Source: Istiophorus platypterus (lineage: Eukaryota; Chordata; Actinopteri; Istiophoriformes; Istiophoridae). From it: a stretch of DNA of 64,000 nt. Below are positions 37,871 through 49,849 of the stretch, in pieces. The translations under genes and the position numbers were made by a program. The notes below the pieces were generated by a model. That model worked only from the letters and a program-made list of their open reading frames with translations. It ran no database searches and was not told where the DNA came from. The stretch's first letter is position 1, and the number at the start of each line of letters is the position of its first letter. Location: NCBI GenBank assembly GCA_016859345.1, contig CM029119.1:3058609-3122608 (forward strand), read 5' to 3'.

Positions 37871-40800
37871 TCGAATAAATTTCACAATCTTAATGTTATT
37901 AGAGTGTGAAATCTGATGTTTTCTAAACTCATTTAATTCCTTTTTGCCCCCATGCTATGTGTAAAGCAGTTCTTCTGAATAATTAGTATTTATCCCTGCA
38001 GATGTCGTGAATGAAATTTGGTGATATAGCTAGAGACATAAATGGAAAAATGTGGAAATTCATTTAATGTCTGATTTGACACAAGAAGAATCCTCTCTAT
38101 AACTTAAGGTCAGCTCAATTCCAGTGTTTTTCAGTTCATTAAACTAAATTTATTTTCTTTGTAGATAGGAACATTTAGACACATTCAGTGGTGTCAGTGG
38201 AGGTCCAGATCTCATTTTTGCCCCTTAGCCCCCTAAGGATTTAATCCAGCCCTGCTCGGAAATTGTGCATATGGTGGTATCAGTTTCAGGTAAGTGTAAA
38301 TAGTCTGTAAGCATCATATTATGGTATGATAAATTTTATGAAAATATGCCTTTACAGGGCTATTTTGTAAGTGTAATGAAAACGATTCAGTAGCATATGA
38401 TAGAGCAGCTCTTTGCCCTGTGTAAGGTTCAAATAGCACCTTGTAAAATCCAAGTGCAGTGATGTAAGTGTGCGGTTGCTATACATAAATGCTATATTTA
38501 CATATTGTGCGCAGAAGAATGTGCAGAAGACAGAATCTTCAAGTTGATTTTCTACCTGTCTCAGAAAAAAAAAAACAGGGAGTGACAGGGTGTTCTGCAG
38601 TATTGTTCCTCATATTTCTCCAAACCACGGATGAAACCCTCTTTCCCTTTGAGTTGAGGTCAAACAGAGGGAGGGGCCAGAGGGAAATAATTTTGCTTCG
38701 GATGAGACATTTACACTCAGCTTTTACTTTTTCTACAATGCTTTTTCTGGTTTTGCTCCATCCCACTGGCATCCTCGAAGTCACTCCACCTCAAAGCAAA
38801 CAAGAAAGGAAGAGAAGGAGAGGCCTGTCCTGAGGAAGAGCGAAGCTGTGTATCTTTCACTGTAATTGCCAAGTTCTGTGACCTTAACTCAGACAGAGTA
38901 CCGCTCCTCCTGCATGACTACATGGACTAAAAGCTATTGAATCATGTAATGTAACAATAGCTTTGGGGTGACAGCCATCCACAGCCAAAGTCAAGAGTCT
39001 TCTGAGGCAGTGGTTCTTAAAATTACATGCGGAGACTGTGAGGGGTTCTTAAATAATCAGTTCAATCCAGTTAATGCAGTATTAGCCAAAGCCCAATAGG
39101 AATGAAGACAATTAATTCGAAAAAGAGAAATATTTTATTTCTTTTGACTGTAATGAAAGTTATATTTAAGAACCAAACTGTAACAATGTCAGTGAAGAGT
39201 TCATTAGTGAGAGTCCCTGTTTTCAGTTTGTTAATCTTTTGTACAGTATGTCTGCCTTTATTTTGATGACAGACTCAGTCCCTCTGGGCATGGAGGATTC
39301 CAGTTTTATACAAATTTTTGGAGAATAACTTCAAATAACTGTGGTGGTTTATGGTGTAAAGAGGGAAATTTACAAAAATTGCATCACTTTCCAAATATTG
39401 ATGAACTGTATATGTATGATGGCTCTATTTAAGTTTATTTTTCATTTTTACTATGTTGCTTTGTAGAGTATGTCTTCCTGCTAGGGATCTTGGGGAAGAA
39501 ATTTTACCAAATGGAGTCTCATGCACACTATAATACTGTGATGTTAAGAGAAAAAACTACACTGTACATTTTGCACCATATGTTCTAATCATTTTACTGG
39601 TTATTCCAGTCCTTTCCTCCCTATGCACCTCTTCTGTCACCATGGACTGTTGAACCTTTCTGTCTCTCTGCATGCAGGAGCCAGAGTGAGGCATGTTGCT
39701 CATCTCTTAAGCCCATTTAACAGCTCGTTACCCATTCGTCTCTTTCTCGCTCTTTTCCTCTGTTCCAGGCACTCATCACTTCTTGGTCAGGTTCCATTTT
39801 TGCTAATGCGGTGGAAATGAGCCGTGGGCATTGCAAAGTGAAGTGGAGCAGATTTGTGACGGCATTTTACCACTGCACACCATGAAAACACAAACAGGGC
39901 CAGGCGTAACAAGGCTCGACATGCGGTGGCAATGAAGACATGGGAGAGCCCAATGACACACAAAGCTCAGGGGTTAGCCACATGTAATTCAATTGGACAG
40001 CAGTTAAAACACCAGGGTCGAGGCGTTACACTGCACATATAATGCTTAATTAAACCAGATTAGTGGTGAACCACAGTGGGAAAGACACTGGTTTAGTCTT
40101 GCCTAGGTACTGAAAAGGAATGAAAATAAAAACTAGATATTGGATTCATTATATAAAAAGTTTTTTTTCCTGTTTTTTCAACATGGGTGTCATTCTCATA
40201 ATGTTTTACTTACAATAAGTCATGCTAACATTGCACTCCCCACCACTGCCATAGAGATTCAGCAAAGCATCTTTAAAGCTCTCACAATAAACTTAAATTT
40301 GACATGAATACTTCAAACATTTTTCTCTGAGTCCAAACTAAAGTAAACGGAAATTTGATCCCTGAATCAGCCACTTGTGACAACTGCGTCGGGATCTACT
40401 CAAAGGGCAATTTGCCTGCAATTGGAGCACAAGAGTCTTCTTGAATCTTCTTAGAAGACAATAATAAAAATAAAGATCTCATTTGCTATTACTTCTCTAG
40501 CAACCACACACTAAATCAAGAGCGTTTAAAAACTCCACACATGTTGAGACTGGCATAAAGCTAGTTTGGTTGTCAGAAAGTTGTCCTGTAAGTAGATCCC
40601 CATGCTATTAGCTACAATAGTTAATCCATGGGATACTTTCTTTGAGTGAGACTTGGACAGGGGTGTTATATAATATCTAATAATTTATGTAAGACTTAAG
40701 TTTATACATATGCTTTCCCTGATAGATGTTTTTCTAGGGTCTGTCTAACTAGATGGGAAGTGCAATGTTAGCATGATATTTAAAGGAGTGCAGTTATAAA

Positions 40801-41038
40801 AAAAAAAAAAAAAAACAGGTTGAATAATATGGGATTCTCCTTTTCTTATAAATTATTACATAAAAGTAACCTTCAAAATTAATCATGTTATATATAAAAC
40901 TTTAATAGACACAAAACATTAAAAAACATATTTCTAACTACTTAATATCAAAATCACTGTTGTGAACACAAACAGCAACAGTCCAAAGCTGTCGGGAACG
41001 AGATTAGAAAGAATCAGTGGGTGGGAAAATTTCATAGG
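37871..41038. other. Interval downstream of eme1
   Basis: Holds the eme1 3' untranslated region (from 41,038 down, possible ATTAAA at 40906-40901), the poly(A) tract near 40,800, and otherwise unassigned non-coding DNA. No neighbouring gene begins here. Confidence 0.45.
40800..40815. repeat. Poly(A) tract
   Basis: A run of about 16-17 A downstream of the eme1 stop codon (eme1 is read on the other strand). It could be the tail of an old retroposed insertion or a simple homopolymer. Confidence 0.8.
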
Positions 41039-42054
41039 TCAGACAGTTGAGTCCAGTGTCTGCTCAGGATCACACGAATTCATCATGAGGAACAGGCGTT
41101 TGGAAAGCTCCGGCCCGACCCGCCGAGTCGTGGAAGTCACACCCTCACCTCTGCGGATCAGAAGGTCAGCCAGCAGGGAGATCTTCTCCTGGTCGCTCTT
41201 GCACAGACTGTAAGCCTGAAGACAGACAGAAATATTTAGTGTTAAGAAAAAGAAAAAAAGTTACGCTTTTTTAAAATATATTTGCAGATGAGTCTCCGTA
41301 AGTATGACTTAAAATATTTAAAATTAGATGTGTTGCCTTGATCTTTAAACCTCCATAAATGGGTCACTTTCCCTGTAGGCTGCTCTGAACGTTGACTTAA
41401 AAGGGTACCAGGCAGGATTTATATGTTAACTGTAAGATGTATTTTTAAGTCTCTAGTTCAGCAGTAGCTGCTTTTAAACATAGTTATGATCAACAAAAAA
41501 CATATAAAACAAAAAAGACGAAATTAAAAAGAAAAGTATAAGCATTAAATGCATTAAAGGGAGATCAAGGACAGTTAATAAAAGCATGTTATCTCAAGGC
41601 TGGTCTATAAAAATGAAGCATGAGGTTGTCGGGGAAAAACATTTTTTTTTTTTGTTGTTAACTAGTTATGTGTCAGCACTGTGATAGACTGAGTCCTTGT
41701 TCACGGTGTATCCCACATTATGCTCAACGTGACTTGGAACTGGTTATGATGAGAAATTATGCAAATATGTTTTTGTCATAGCGGAAGTAATGCTCTGCCA
41801 TAAGAAGGTAAACAGTATAAAGAAGCGTGACTGTTTCAGCAATGAAGGTACCTTCCTGAGGAGCTGTGGGGAGGGATGCGCTGCAAGAATGGTGGCGGCC
41901 ATGTCTTGACTGACTCTGTTGAACTGTTGGATCTGTCTCTTCCACACCTGCAACAGGCCCTTACCAGCTTTATCCACCCGCTGCCCCCCCGCCCATTCAC
42001 TCTCTAGGTGGAAAGAGAAGCCTGTCTTCTCTCTCTCTCGCCTGAAAACACACA

Positions 42055-42102
<48 letters not shown>

Positions 42103-45100
42103 AACAAGAAACATTATTAGATGACAGGAGACAAAGTGTTTGACAGAGTTGTGAAGAGGCAGAACTAAGCTCACTTACTTGAAAGGGGCTTCTGCAACTG
42201 CTTTGGTTGTCATGGTGATGTGATCTGAGAAGTCCTTCCAGGTTGACAAGAAGCGGACTGAAACACCAGTGTGAAGCTGAAGATGAACCACTGCCTGATG
42301 GGATATTCAACAATGGAAAGATGAACGAAACAATAAAATAATGTTAGTTAATCCTTTATTTACCACAAAGACATGCCAGACACCTCAGTGACAGCAAGGA
42401 ACCTATGCTGGAAGGCTCTTTGGAGGTGCAAGTTCCCAAAAGTCAGCATTAGTGTGAACGAGACCATGGTGGTCTTGAACCCTACCAACTCCAGCCATTG
42501 GCTCCAGTTCTGGTTATGCCCAAAGCTGGAGTTCTTGGAGTCAAGCTCTTAGTTAGAACAATACTCTTGAGAAAAATGCCATTAGCAGGGTTAGCAAAAA
42601 ATAAGATAAAGTAATGCTTTAGTTTTCACTTTATTTTTGAAAACAAAGACCCTTTTAAGGTATAAATCAAAAGATTGCTTTAAAGTCACTTTTTTAATTT
42701 AGAAAAGATAATTCATTTGTACATTAAAAGAATCTTATTTTTCAAATTAAGTGCAAGTCTATGGGTTCATCTCAATTTTGGGGTAATTTAATGTATAAAT
42801 TTAAGGATTCAAATATATTAAGGGGTTTTACTGGATTATCTGCATGGTTCAATGGTTTCTTATGTGGTAAAAATCCCTGAAATATATCTCTAAAGTTTCA
42901 CCCTAATTAAAAAATAACACTCCTTTTAGCCTTAATTTATACCTTACAAATTAAGGCTCCAATGGTATTTGGTAAATTTTTACAGAACTGTCACCTCTTT
43001 AAAAGCCTGTGCAGACATTCCATTTAAAATACCTTAATATATTGAAATTTAAAAATTACTGTAATTACATCGTTAGTGATGGGTAAAATACTGGAAGTCT
43101 GTTTAGTTTTTATTATTTTCATATTTTTTCTCTAAATTATGACAAATGCTAATGTGCTTCCTCTACCGACCAACCCACCTCTTCAACTTCGACTCGAGAC
43201 ACCTCAGGTAGCATCTCAGCTCCATCATTCTTCCTTCTCTTTCTTGCTTTTCCTCTCCCTTGCTCCTCATTCGCCAAAACCTCTCGAAACCTCTTCTGGC
43301 TTTGTGACTTCTGAGATCTGAGGACAAAACGTTCACAATCTTTTCAGATTTAACACTCAGGGTGTCCTCTGGTCTCAGAGCATGGCTGGGCTGCTCTCTT
43401 TGCTCCATTTCCCTTTTTCACACATACTTTTCACAGTTTCTGGCTGAGTCTGCCGACAGTGATACGCAGCATGTTTCAAGACGTTGGGGCAGCAACAGAT
43501 ACGTTGAGGTTATCTTACAACTTATGTGAGAGCCATTTCTTGTTGTTTTTTAACATTTCATTGAGTGCTATACTTCACACTGTTGTACTCTTTCATACTG
43601 TGAGCCACTTGTCTCCTCTGCCTCCTCCACCCAATCAATCAATTCTTACTTTCAGGATAGCATTCCCCATGCTTCGCTACCCAAATGAGTAAAGGAATCC
43701 AATCTGGCTGCCTCAAGTTTATCAACACTTCCAATCTGAGATAATGAATAAAAGCTTCTGACAGGTATTATTCCAGATCTAAGCAGATGCCGTCTCTCCC
43801 TACCTGAAGTATTTCTCCATCTCAATGACCACCAGGCTGAGGATCTTGTCAGGGTGACGCCTCTGCTGTTCTTGCACCCACGACGTCAAAGTTGGACCAG
43901 AGTCTGACTCACCACACCTCCCTTCCTGCATTTGATGGAGTGAATGGAGAGGGAGATTACAATAACAGGTATCAATATTGTCTCAATAATTAATGTATCA
44001 GTGACACATTTCAAGTAGTCCCTTTCAAGATGCAGGCTGAGTTCCATTGCACCTGAAGCTCGTACAAGGCTTCATCCGTCTGTATTAAACAAATCAAAGC
44101 TTTCTAAACTTTTTAATACAAAATAACAACTTTGTGTTCCAGACTGTGTTTTCTGCTGAACTGTGGTAAAAGGACAGTAACACAAAGAGAAACTGTTGCT
44201 AAAAAGACTGTATCTCTGACAGATCCCCACATGATTTGATGGGTACATAATTTTCAAATCATTTCCTTGAAAGTCCCAAGAAAATGTCCTGTATATACAA
44301 ACACGCAGTGGCCACTTAATTGGTTACACTTGCACAATCTAATGCAATCTAAGAAAACTGTAATAGTAAACAGATCTAATATCAGAAAATTTATTCTCCA
44401 TATTTGTTGAACTCTACTTTGTGCTTCCCTGTGGATAAGATTTAGCATGTTCCATCTGAACATTTTCTCTATGTTACTAAATGTTTTTTTTTTTTTCTGG
44501 AAAACCGAATGGAAATCATTAGAAATAATTCAGGAATGACAGACACCATCATATATGTTACATTTAATATCCCTCCATCTGCTTTGTTATTACCTCAACT
44601 TTATAATCACTACAATGACCACATTTCCTCACTTGGATCATTAAAGTTTCATCTGGTCTCATTTTAAAGCATTAAGGTCAGTCACTGATGTTGCAGTAAC
44701 AGTGTGAAAAAGGGGCAAGCAGCAAATGCACCAACCTGAATGCAACTACGGATCAGAGTGATGAAGTCTTCAACTGTCATCTGCATCACAACATGTGCCT
44801 CTGGTACACACACTCCATCATTTGGCTGCCACAAGGAACAGAAAGGAAATTGTCACTAACTTTATGATTATATAGAAAAGTGGTATAGTTGTTTGGTGGT
44901 ATTATTACTAAATTAGTACAGATAAAACTGCTTCTCATTCTCACCCTAGGTTTGATTTGTTTAAAGCATTTACAGCAAGGTATCACAACCAATTCGAAAA
45001 ATATACTCTTCATTCATGCTTTAACTTGAATAAGAATAGGCAAAGAGAAAATAGTTTGCATTTTTTTCCTCTATACGCACTCACACTGCTGCTGAAATTT

Positions 45101-46860
45101 CATATCATTCATTAACACCAACGACCTCATTATTTGTCAAGTTGTCACAATAAATTTATCTAACTTGTAAAGCTCCAAACTTGCGCTTCATTAATGTAGC
45201 AAACATGTTTGTTTTTCTTGCACAAATGTGCACAAATGATGTACAAACAAATCAGTTACTACTTTGGACTCATTTGGATTTTAATGTGGTGCAAGCACAA
45301 GCTTTTATTTAGCCTGCACAAACATGAACAAGTGAATCAAAATGGTTCTATCAATATTCTGATCATACAAGGTGCCAACTTCAAAGAGGTACAAATTAAA
45401 CTGGAGCAACTTTGTCCCGTTAGTGAAATTATATTTGAATTTTTGGATGAGTCTAAAAGACTGGCTCATTAAGTCTACATTATCTATTAAATCGATGTTG
45501 AACAAGAAAAATGCACAAAAAATTCTGCAGGTAATTTACTGTGTTGAGGCATTTCATTCTTCATCATTTATTACCACAGCTATCTGGGCCTCCAGAGCGC
45601 TTCAAGTGCCAAAGCTCTCAGGAAATTAATACACATAACACAGCGAACATGAATAACCCTATCTATAACAATTCTAAGGTCTCTAAGCTATTCCTCCACC
45701 GACATGCATAGATATGGGTCTGGCGTCAAGCAATCATGGACACGTGCACGACAGCACTGCTGTTGGAGAAAATCCCAGGGTATGTCTGTTATCACCTGTG
45801 CACAGGGAGTCCTCCTCATCCAACTGACACTGCGTGGGAGCTGTTGTTTCTCTATGGCACAACTGCAGCCCAGAGCCTGCACCGACGCCAGCAGAGTCCC
45901 ACCTCCTTCCAGCTGTAACAGAGCTGCAAAAACAGTAACCAAAATAATGACCACAATAAATATGTTAGTATCTCAAATAATGCCTTCGAAGTATTATGCT
46001 AATATGCCCATTCACTTCCAAAATATCTACAGAGACCGACATGACACAGCTGACTCTGAAGGGTTTTTCATCTAATTGTGCATGGTGGCAGAGATAATAA
46101 AAGTTTTATCTTTACCTGGGTCCACAGCCACTACCATGTGCTTGATACACTCCTCTGGCCTCAGAGCCTTGGTAGCCTCTGCCAAAGCTTTTCTCGCCGC
46201 TTTCTGTTGCTCTTGTTCCAGCCTGAGCATCTCCTTGTCCCTCTGCTGTGTCTCCCTGGCTTGCCTTCTCCTCAGAGCCTCCTCCCTGGATGCCTGAATC
46301 TCCTCCACCGTCCGCTTAGCAGGTTTCCTCTTGGCAGGAGAGATGCCGATGCTCCCCACACCAGGGAAAGGCAGCCATTGCTGAGGGAGAGCTGCCACCT
46401 CCTCTGGGCCATCTGAGGCCCCATGGCTCACTGTTCTCACCTGATGGAAGCTGAGCAGGGGCTCAGACCCCGGAAACCTATTCTGGCAGGAGAGCTGCGA
46501 GGTGGTCGGATCGGATGGCGAATACTGCTCAGCATCTTCACCATTAGTGACAGCGGAGGAGGAACTAATCACATTGTCTTGTCTCTGTTTGAGCCTCTGT
46601 GCCAGAGGGACATAAGCTGCATCGTCATCAGAATCACTGCTGATCGTCATTACATCAGCCGTTCCTGTACATGGGCCAGCTTTACCCCTCACTGAGGAGG
46701 GGACGGCTGAGTCTTCCGCATCAGAGGCATCCAAGCTGACCAAGTCTGGTTTCTCTACTTGGCTCTTAGAGGTTAGGCTGATGTGTCGACTGGGCTGGAG
46801 GAAGTCGAACACAGGCAACTCCTCGTCTAGGTCACTACTGGAATCACCATAGCTGCCCAT
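41039..46860 (-). CDS. eme1: EME1, non-catalytic partner of the MUS81 structure-specific endonuclease (8 coding exons)
   Basis: EME1 pairs with MUS81 to cut branched DNA (3' flaps, replication forks, nicked Holliday junctions) in the nucleus. Coding exons read on the minus strand are 46860-46116, 45923-45796, 44825-44736, 43925-43804, 43317-43179, 42294-42179, 42041-41852 and 41215-41039. All have GT-AG borders and phases that close, giving 568 aa; human EME1 is about 570 aa. Residues 1-248 are acidic and disordered, with a SUMO-interaction-like VMTI+SSDSDDD at 70-80, the conserved PLAQRL motif at 85-90 and a basic helical stretch near 184-232. The ERCC4-type nuclease-like fold starts near 236 (RPEECIKHMVVAVDP, LQLEGGGTLL). 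The C-terminal helix-hairpin-helix part includes FHLESEWAGG, VWKRQIQQFNRVS, LIRRGEGVTST and RRVGPELSKR. I chose ATG 46860 because it aligns with the family start (DSSSDLDEELPVFDFL); an in-frame ATG at 46908 exists. A possible ATTAAA polyadenylation signal lies at 40906-40901. Confidence 0.95.
42049..42100. repeat. (CA)n microsatellite inside eme1 intron 6
   Basis: About 20 perfect CA units (42059-42100) plus an interrupted extension. On the transcribed strand this is (TG)n ending eight bases before the acceptor of eme1 coding exon 7. The intron is only 137 bases (42042-42178), so the repeat makes up over a third of it. Confidence 0.95.
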
Positions 46861-48088
46861 GACCTTTAATGTCCAAGCAAACGTTACTATATGTAAGATA
46901 CGAGACAAGAATTATAACAGGATCACTACTTAGCAAGCCCCCAAATTCCCCCTCCTCCTGCTGGAACAACCACACCAGGCTTCAGCTAAAAGTCTGCCGA
47001 TTTAAGATTTATTAGTGTGCTAACCGGTCGATATATCACCTGACATTTCATAACCTAGAACCATTACGCAGTACAGGCACTCCGGTAAATTCGGCGCTAA
47101 GATAACGCACCGGCAGTGAAAGTGTGGTGCACACTGGTCGTTTCCACCTCCCACACAGTGTTTTGGTATAAGATTAAGGGAGGACTCGCTGACTGCAGAC
47201 TGGTGACTTGAACACACAAGTCCCAGCTCCCCGAACAGTACCGAGGCTTGTCTACAGGGAAAAAGTTAGGGTTTGGTTGTGTTTGGCAGAAGCTTTAACG
47301 TTCCCCTGAGGGAAAACGGGCGAAAACGTGGTATAATCCAAGGACAAGTTACCTCGTACAGACAAACAAACCACTAGCTAAAAGGGACCAGCCCGCGTTA
47401 AATACTCAGAGAAATAGCAGATGTGGGTTTGCTGGAAACGGATTCACTAACTTACGTTTAAATCGTGCATGAAGGCGTTTAGTGGAGTTTAGATGAGTAA
47501 ATATCATCCAGTTGAAATCATGTCTAGTTACAGTTGGGAGTAATTCAGCTCCACAGATAAACAACGCGAACCGGTTTTTGCCATTTTGTTGTTTAACGTT
47601 AAAGCATATTTGAGTTCCCTCGGTTGCAAAGGTGCATTGAAATCCATGGTAAGACGGAGCTTTCCGAATGTGTGCGTTAGTTGTGTCAGAAGTGCAACAC
47701 GTAATAGTGACATATTTGAGTTAGTTTTATTTTTAAAAGGTGTCATTGTTTATTTAATTTAAACTTTAACCACAGTCAAATCTACTTGTGTCCAGCAACA
47801 AAGCATTTTATGAGTCATAATCAGAAAGTTGTTTTTTGAGCAGACTAGGTCACCCATGTCCTTCTACAAATCTCAATGCATTTATTATAGTATTTTAATG
47901 TTTTTTTGTTGTTTTTTCGAGTAAGGCGCCGTAGATGTTACATTTGAAGCCCTTTAGCTTCAATTTGGAAACAATGATGAACCGTATCTCCAGTGAATTG
48001 GGCGGTTTAGCATCTTTCTTGGGGACCTGAACGCCGCAAAAGTATCCGGATGTGACGCAAAGCTCTGACAAAGGTGACATAGTTCAAG
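46861..48088. promoter_or_regulatory. Shared divergent promoter region of eme1 and mrpl27
   Basis: These 1,228 bases separate the two divergent start codons and must hold both promoters and the 5' untranslated regions. The part near mrpl27 (about 47,900-48,090) has CpGs, an ETS-core-like ATCCGGAT at 48044-48051 and a CRE/C-EBP hybrid-like TGACGCAA at 48053-48060. No TATA box is evident near either gene. Transcription starts cannot be placed from sequence alone, and eme1 may have an upstream non-coding exon here. Confidence 0.6.
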
Positions 48089-48096
48089 ATGGCGGC
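48086..48096 (+). promoter_or_regulatory. YY1-type element overlapping the mrpl27 start codon
   Basis: AAGATGGCGGC matches the classical YY1 initiator-associated motif, and its ATG is the mrpl27 start codon. YY1 motifs just downstream of the transcription start, often overlapping the ATG, are common in TATA-less vertebrate housekeeping genes, including many nuclear genes for mitochondrial proteins. The motif match is seen directly; binding is inferred. Confidence 0.6.
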
Positions 48097-48349
48097 GCTG
48101 GCGTCCTTCATGCTCAAGTCCCGAGGTACCAAGTGTTCGTCATAGAACTTTATCTGCCCTCGGACACGATGCAAATTGCTCTTGATATTGCGAGAAATCG
48201 TTTTTTTATTTTTATTTTCTATTCCCAGCGGTCCTTGTTTAATCAGGTGTTGTGTTACCAGCTAACTTAGATAGCTATGCTAGCTTTTCACTGTGTAAAT
48301 TAGCACCGAATGTCATAGACATTTGATATACAATCCTGTCCTGTGATGT

Positions 48350-48389
<40 letters not shown>

Positions 48390-49522
48390 GCTTATCGGCA
48401 ATCAATTGTTGACGTTCATTGAGAATTATTGACGTTTGGTCATGTCCCGTTTGGTACATGTGACACACACACACTTGCTCTTTTAATGTTGTAAGTAAAA
48501 TCTATACCATTTAAATTCATCCTCCACTGTCTATGTTGTTGCAGCCAAAACACTGTAGCGTTTCTAAAATTTGTTAAAGGTATTGCAGTGCGTTTTACTG
48601 GTAGTTTACATTACATAAGCAAGATTTTGTTAACTACCAGATTTTTATTGAAGTTTGGTTTGATGTAATCAGTAACAGTACATATAGATGATTGAAACAT
48701 TCCGGGACTGAAACCAGATGTTTCTGACTTGACATGAATTTCTTCTTGCTGCCGGTTTTAGGTCTGTTGGTTCCTGGTCAGTCCTTTCTGCTGGACTCTG
48801 TGAGGTTTGCGTCAAAGAAGTCTGGTGGTAGCTGTAAGAACGTTGGAGGAAAGAGCCCTGGTCGGAGATATGGCTTTAAAAAACAGGATGGTAAATCCCT
48901 TTTTTATTCAAAGTGGCACCTCCATTTCCCTATATATGTTAATAGTTCTATTCCAGAATGAGCAGTTCAGGGTTTGGAAAACAAAACCTACTTTTGAAAA
49001 ACAAAACAAAACAAAGTTAAAACATAAAGGAGACTCTACACAATGCTCCGTTATATGACACCGATTGGAGTGATATGTGATATTCCTCAGATTTTGTCTG
49101 GCTACTTGCTGAAAGTAATCAGATTGATGTATTTAACCTCTAACATGACTTTACATCCGTCTTCAAGGAAACTTTGTCCATGCTGGTAACATCCTTGCAA
49201 CACAGAGGGTGATGAGGTATCACCCAGGAGCACATGTAAGTAGACATATTCTGTATCAAAAGTGTTAACCAGATGTCATTTCAGACTTTCATATCTGGCA
49301 TCTCCTTTCCTTCAGGTGGGGTTGGGAACCAACAAGACTCTCTTTGCTCTGGAGGACGGTCACGTCAGGTTCACCAAAGAGGTCTACGTCCCAGCGCCAC
49401 GCAGCCGGCAGTCCACACGGGTCATCACTAAACTGCCAAAAGGAGCTGTGCTCTACAAGACCTTCATTAACGTCCTGCCGCTGCAACAAGAGGGCAAGTT
49501 TAAACTTGTGGGAATGGTCTAA
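48089..49522 (+). CDS. mrpl27: Mitochondrial large-subunit ribosomal protein bL27m (4 exons)
   Basis: MRPL27 is the bL27 protein of the mitochondrial 39S ribosomal subunit, near the peptidyl-transferase region. Exons are 48089-48125, 48762-48890, 49168-49235 and 49316-49522, all with GT-AG borders and closing phases, giving 146 aa; human MRPL27 is 148 aa. Residues 1 to about 31 look like a mitochondrial targeting sequence (Arg/Lys, Ser, Ala and Leu; no acidic residue until Asp23) leading into RFASKKSGGS. The bL27 core follows: KNVGGKSPGRRYGFKKQDG, then NFVHAGNILATQRVMRYHPG, then VGLGTNKTLFALEDGHVRF. A C-terminal extension typical of the mitochondrial form ends KFKLVGMV. The start ATG lies within a perfect YY1-type motif. 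It is divergent to eme1 and convergent with the next gene downstream. Confidence 0.97.
48353..48387. repeat. (AT)n microsatellite in mrpl27 intron 1
   Basis: About 17 uninterrupted AT units within the first intron of mrpl27. Confidence 0.95.
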
Positions 49523-49801
49523 ACCTACTGGACCGGACTGGAATGTCATTCTTCTTTGCAATTTCCTGTGGCAGTCGGGATCAAAGGATTTATTTTTGTG
49601 GACTCTCTTCACATGCACCCTGGAGGACTTCACTGATCCGTGTACCTTTAGGCAGAGACAGTCAGTGAAGCCAGCTGCAACACTGAAAGAAAACTGCAGG
49701 CTCAGTCCTTGGCTGCCTATGAGACACTTGGGCAGTGAGACACTGATTTTTTTTTTTTTAAATACTCTTATCACAGAGCTGATTTGGGAAAACTTAAACT
49801 G

Positions 49802-49825
49802 AATAAAATGTTCAAAGAAAATAAA
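49802..49825 (+). terminator. Tandem polyadenylation signals of mrpl27
   Basis: Two AATAAA hexamers at 49802-49807 and 49820-49825 lie about 280-300 bases after the mrpl27 stop codon, a normal distance for a compact 3' untranslated region. Cleavage is expected 10-30 bases downstream of either. A further AATAAA-like site near 50,452 is possible but less likely. Confidence 0.65.
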
Positions 49826-49849
49826 AATTTGGGTGTAGATTTCACTTTT

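Noticed and set aside
41744..42313. 189-aa continuous minus-strand ORF with a poly-CV run
   Set aside because: It runs through eme1 intron 6; the CV run is the translated TG microsatellite. Only its last third is in the EME1 frame (exon 7).
46078..46416. 112-aa plus-strand ORF
   Set aside because: Shadow of eme1 coding exon 1 on the other strand.
49289..49774. 161-aa minus-strand ORF opposite mrpl27 exon 4
   Set aside because: It is the antisense shadow of the mrpl27 last exon and 3' UTR.
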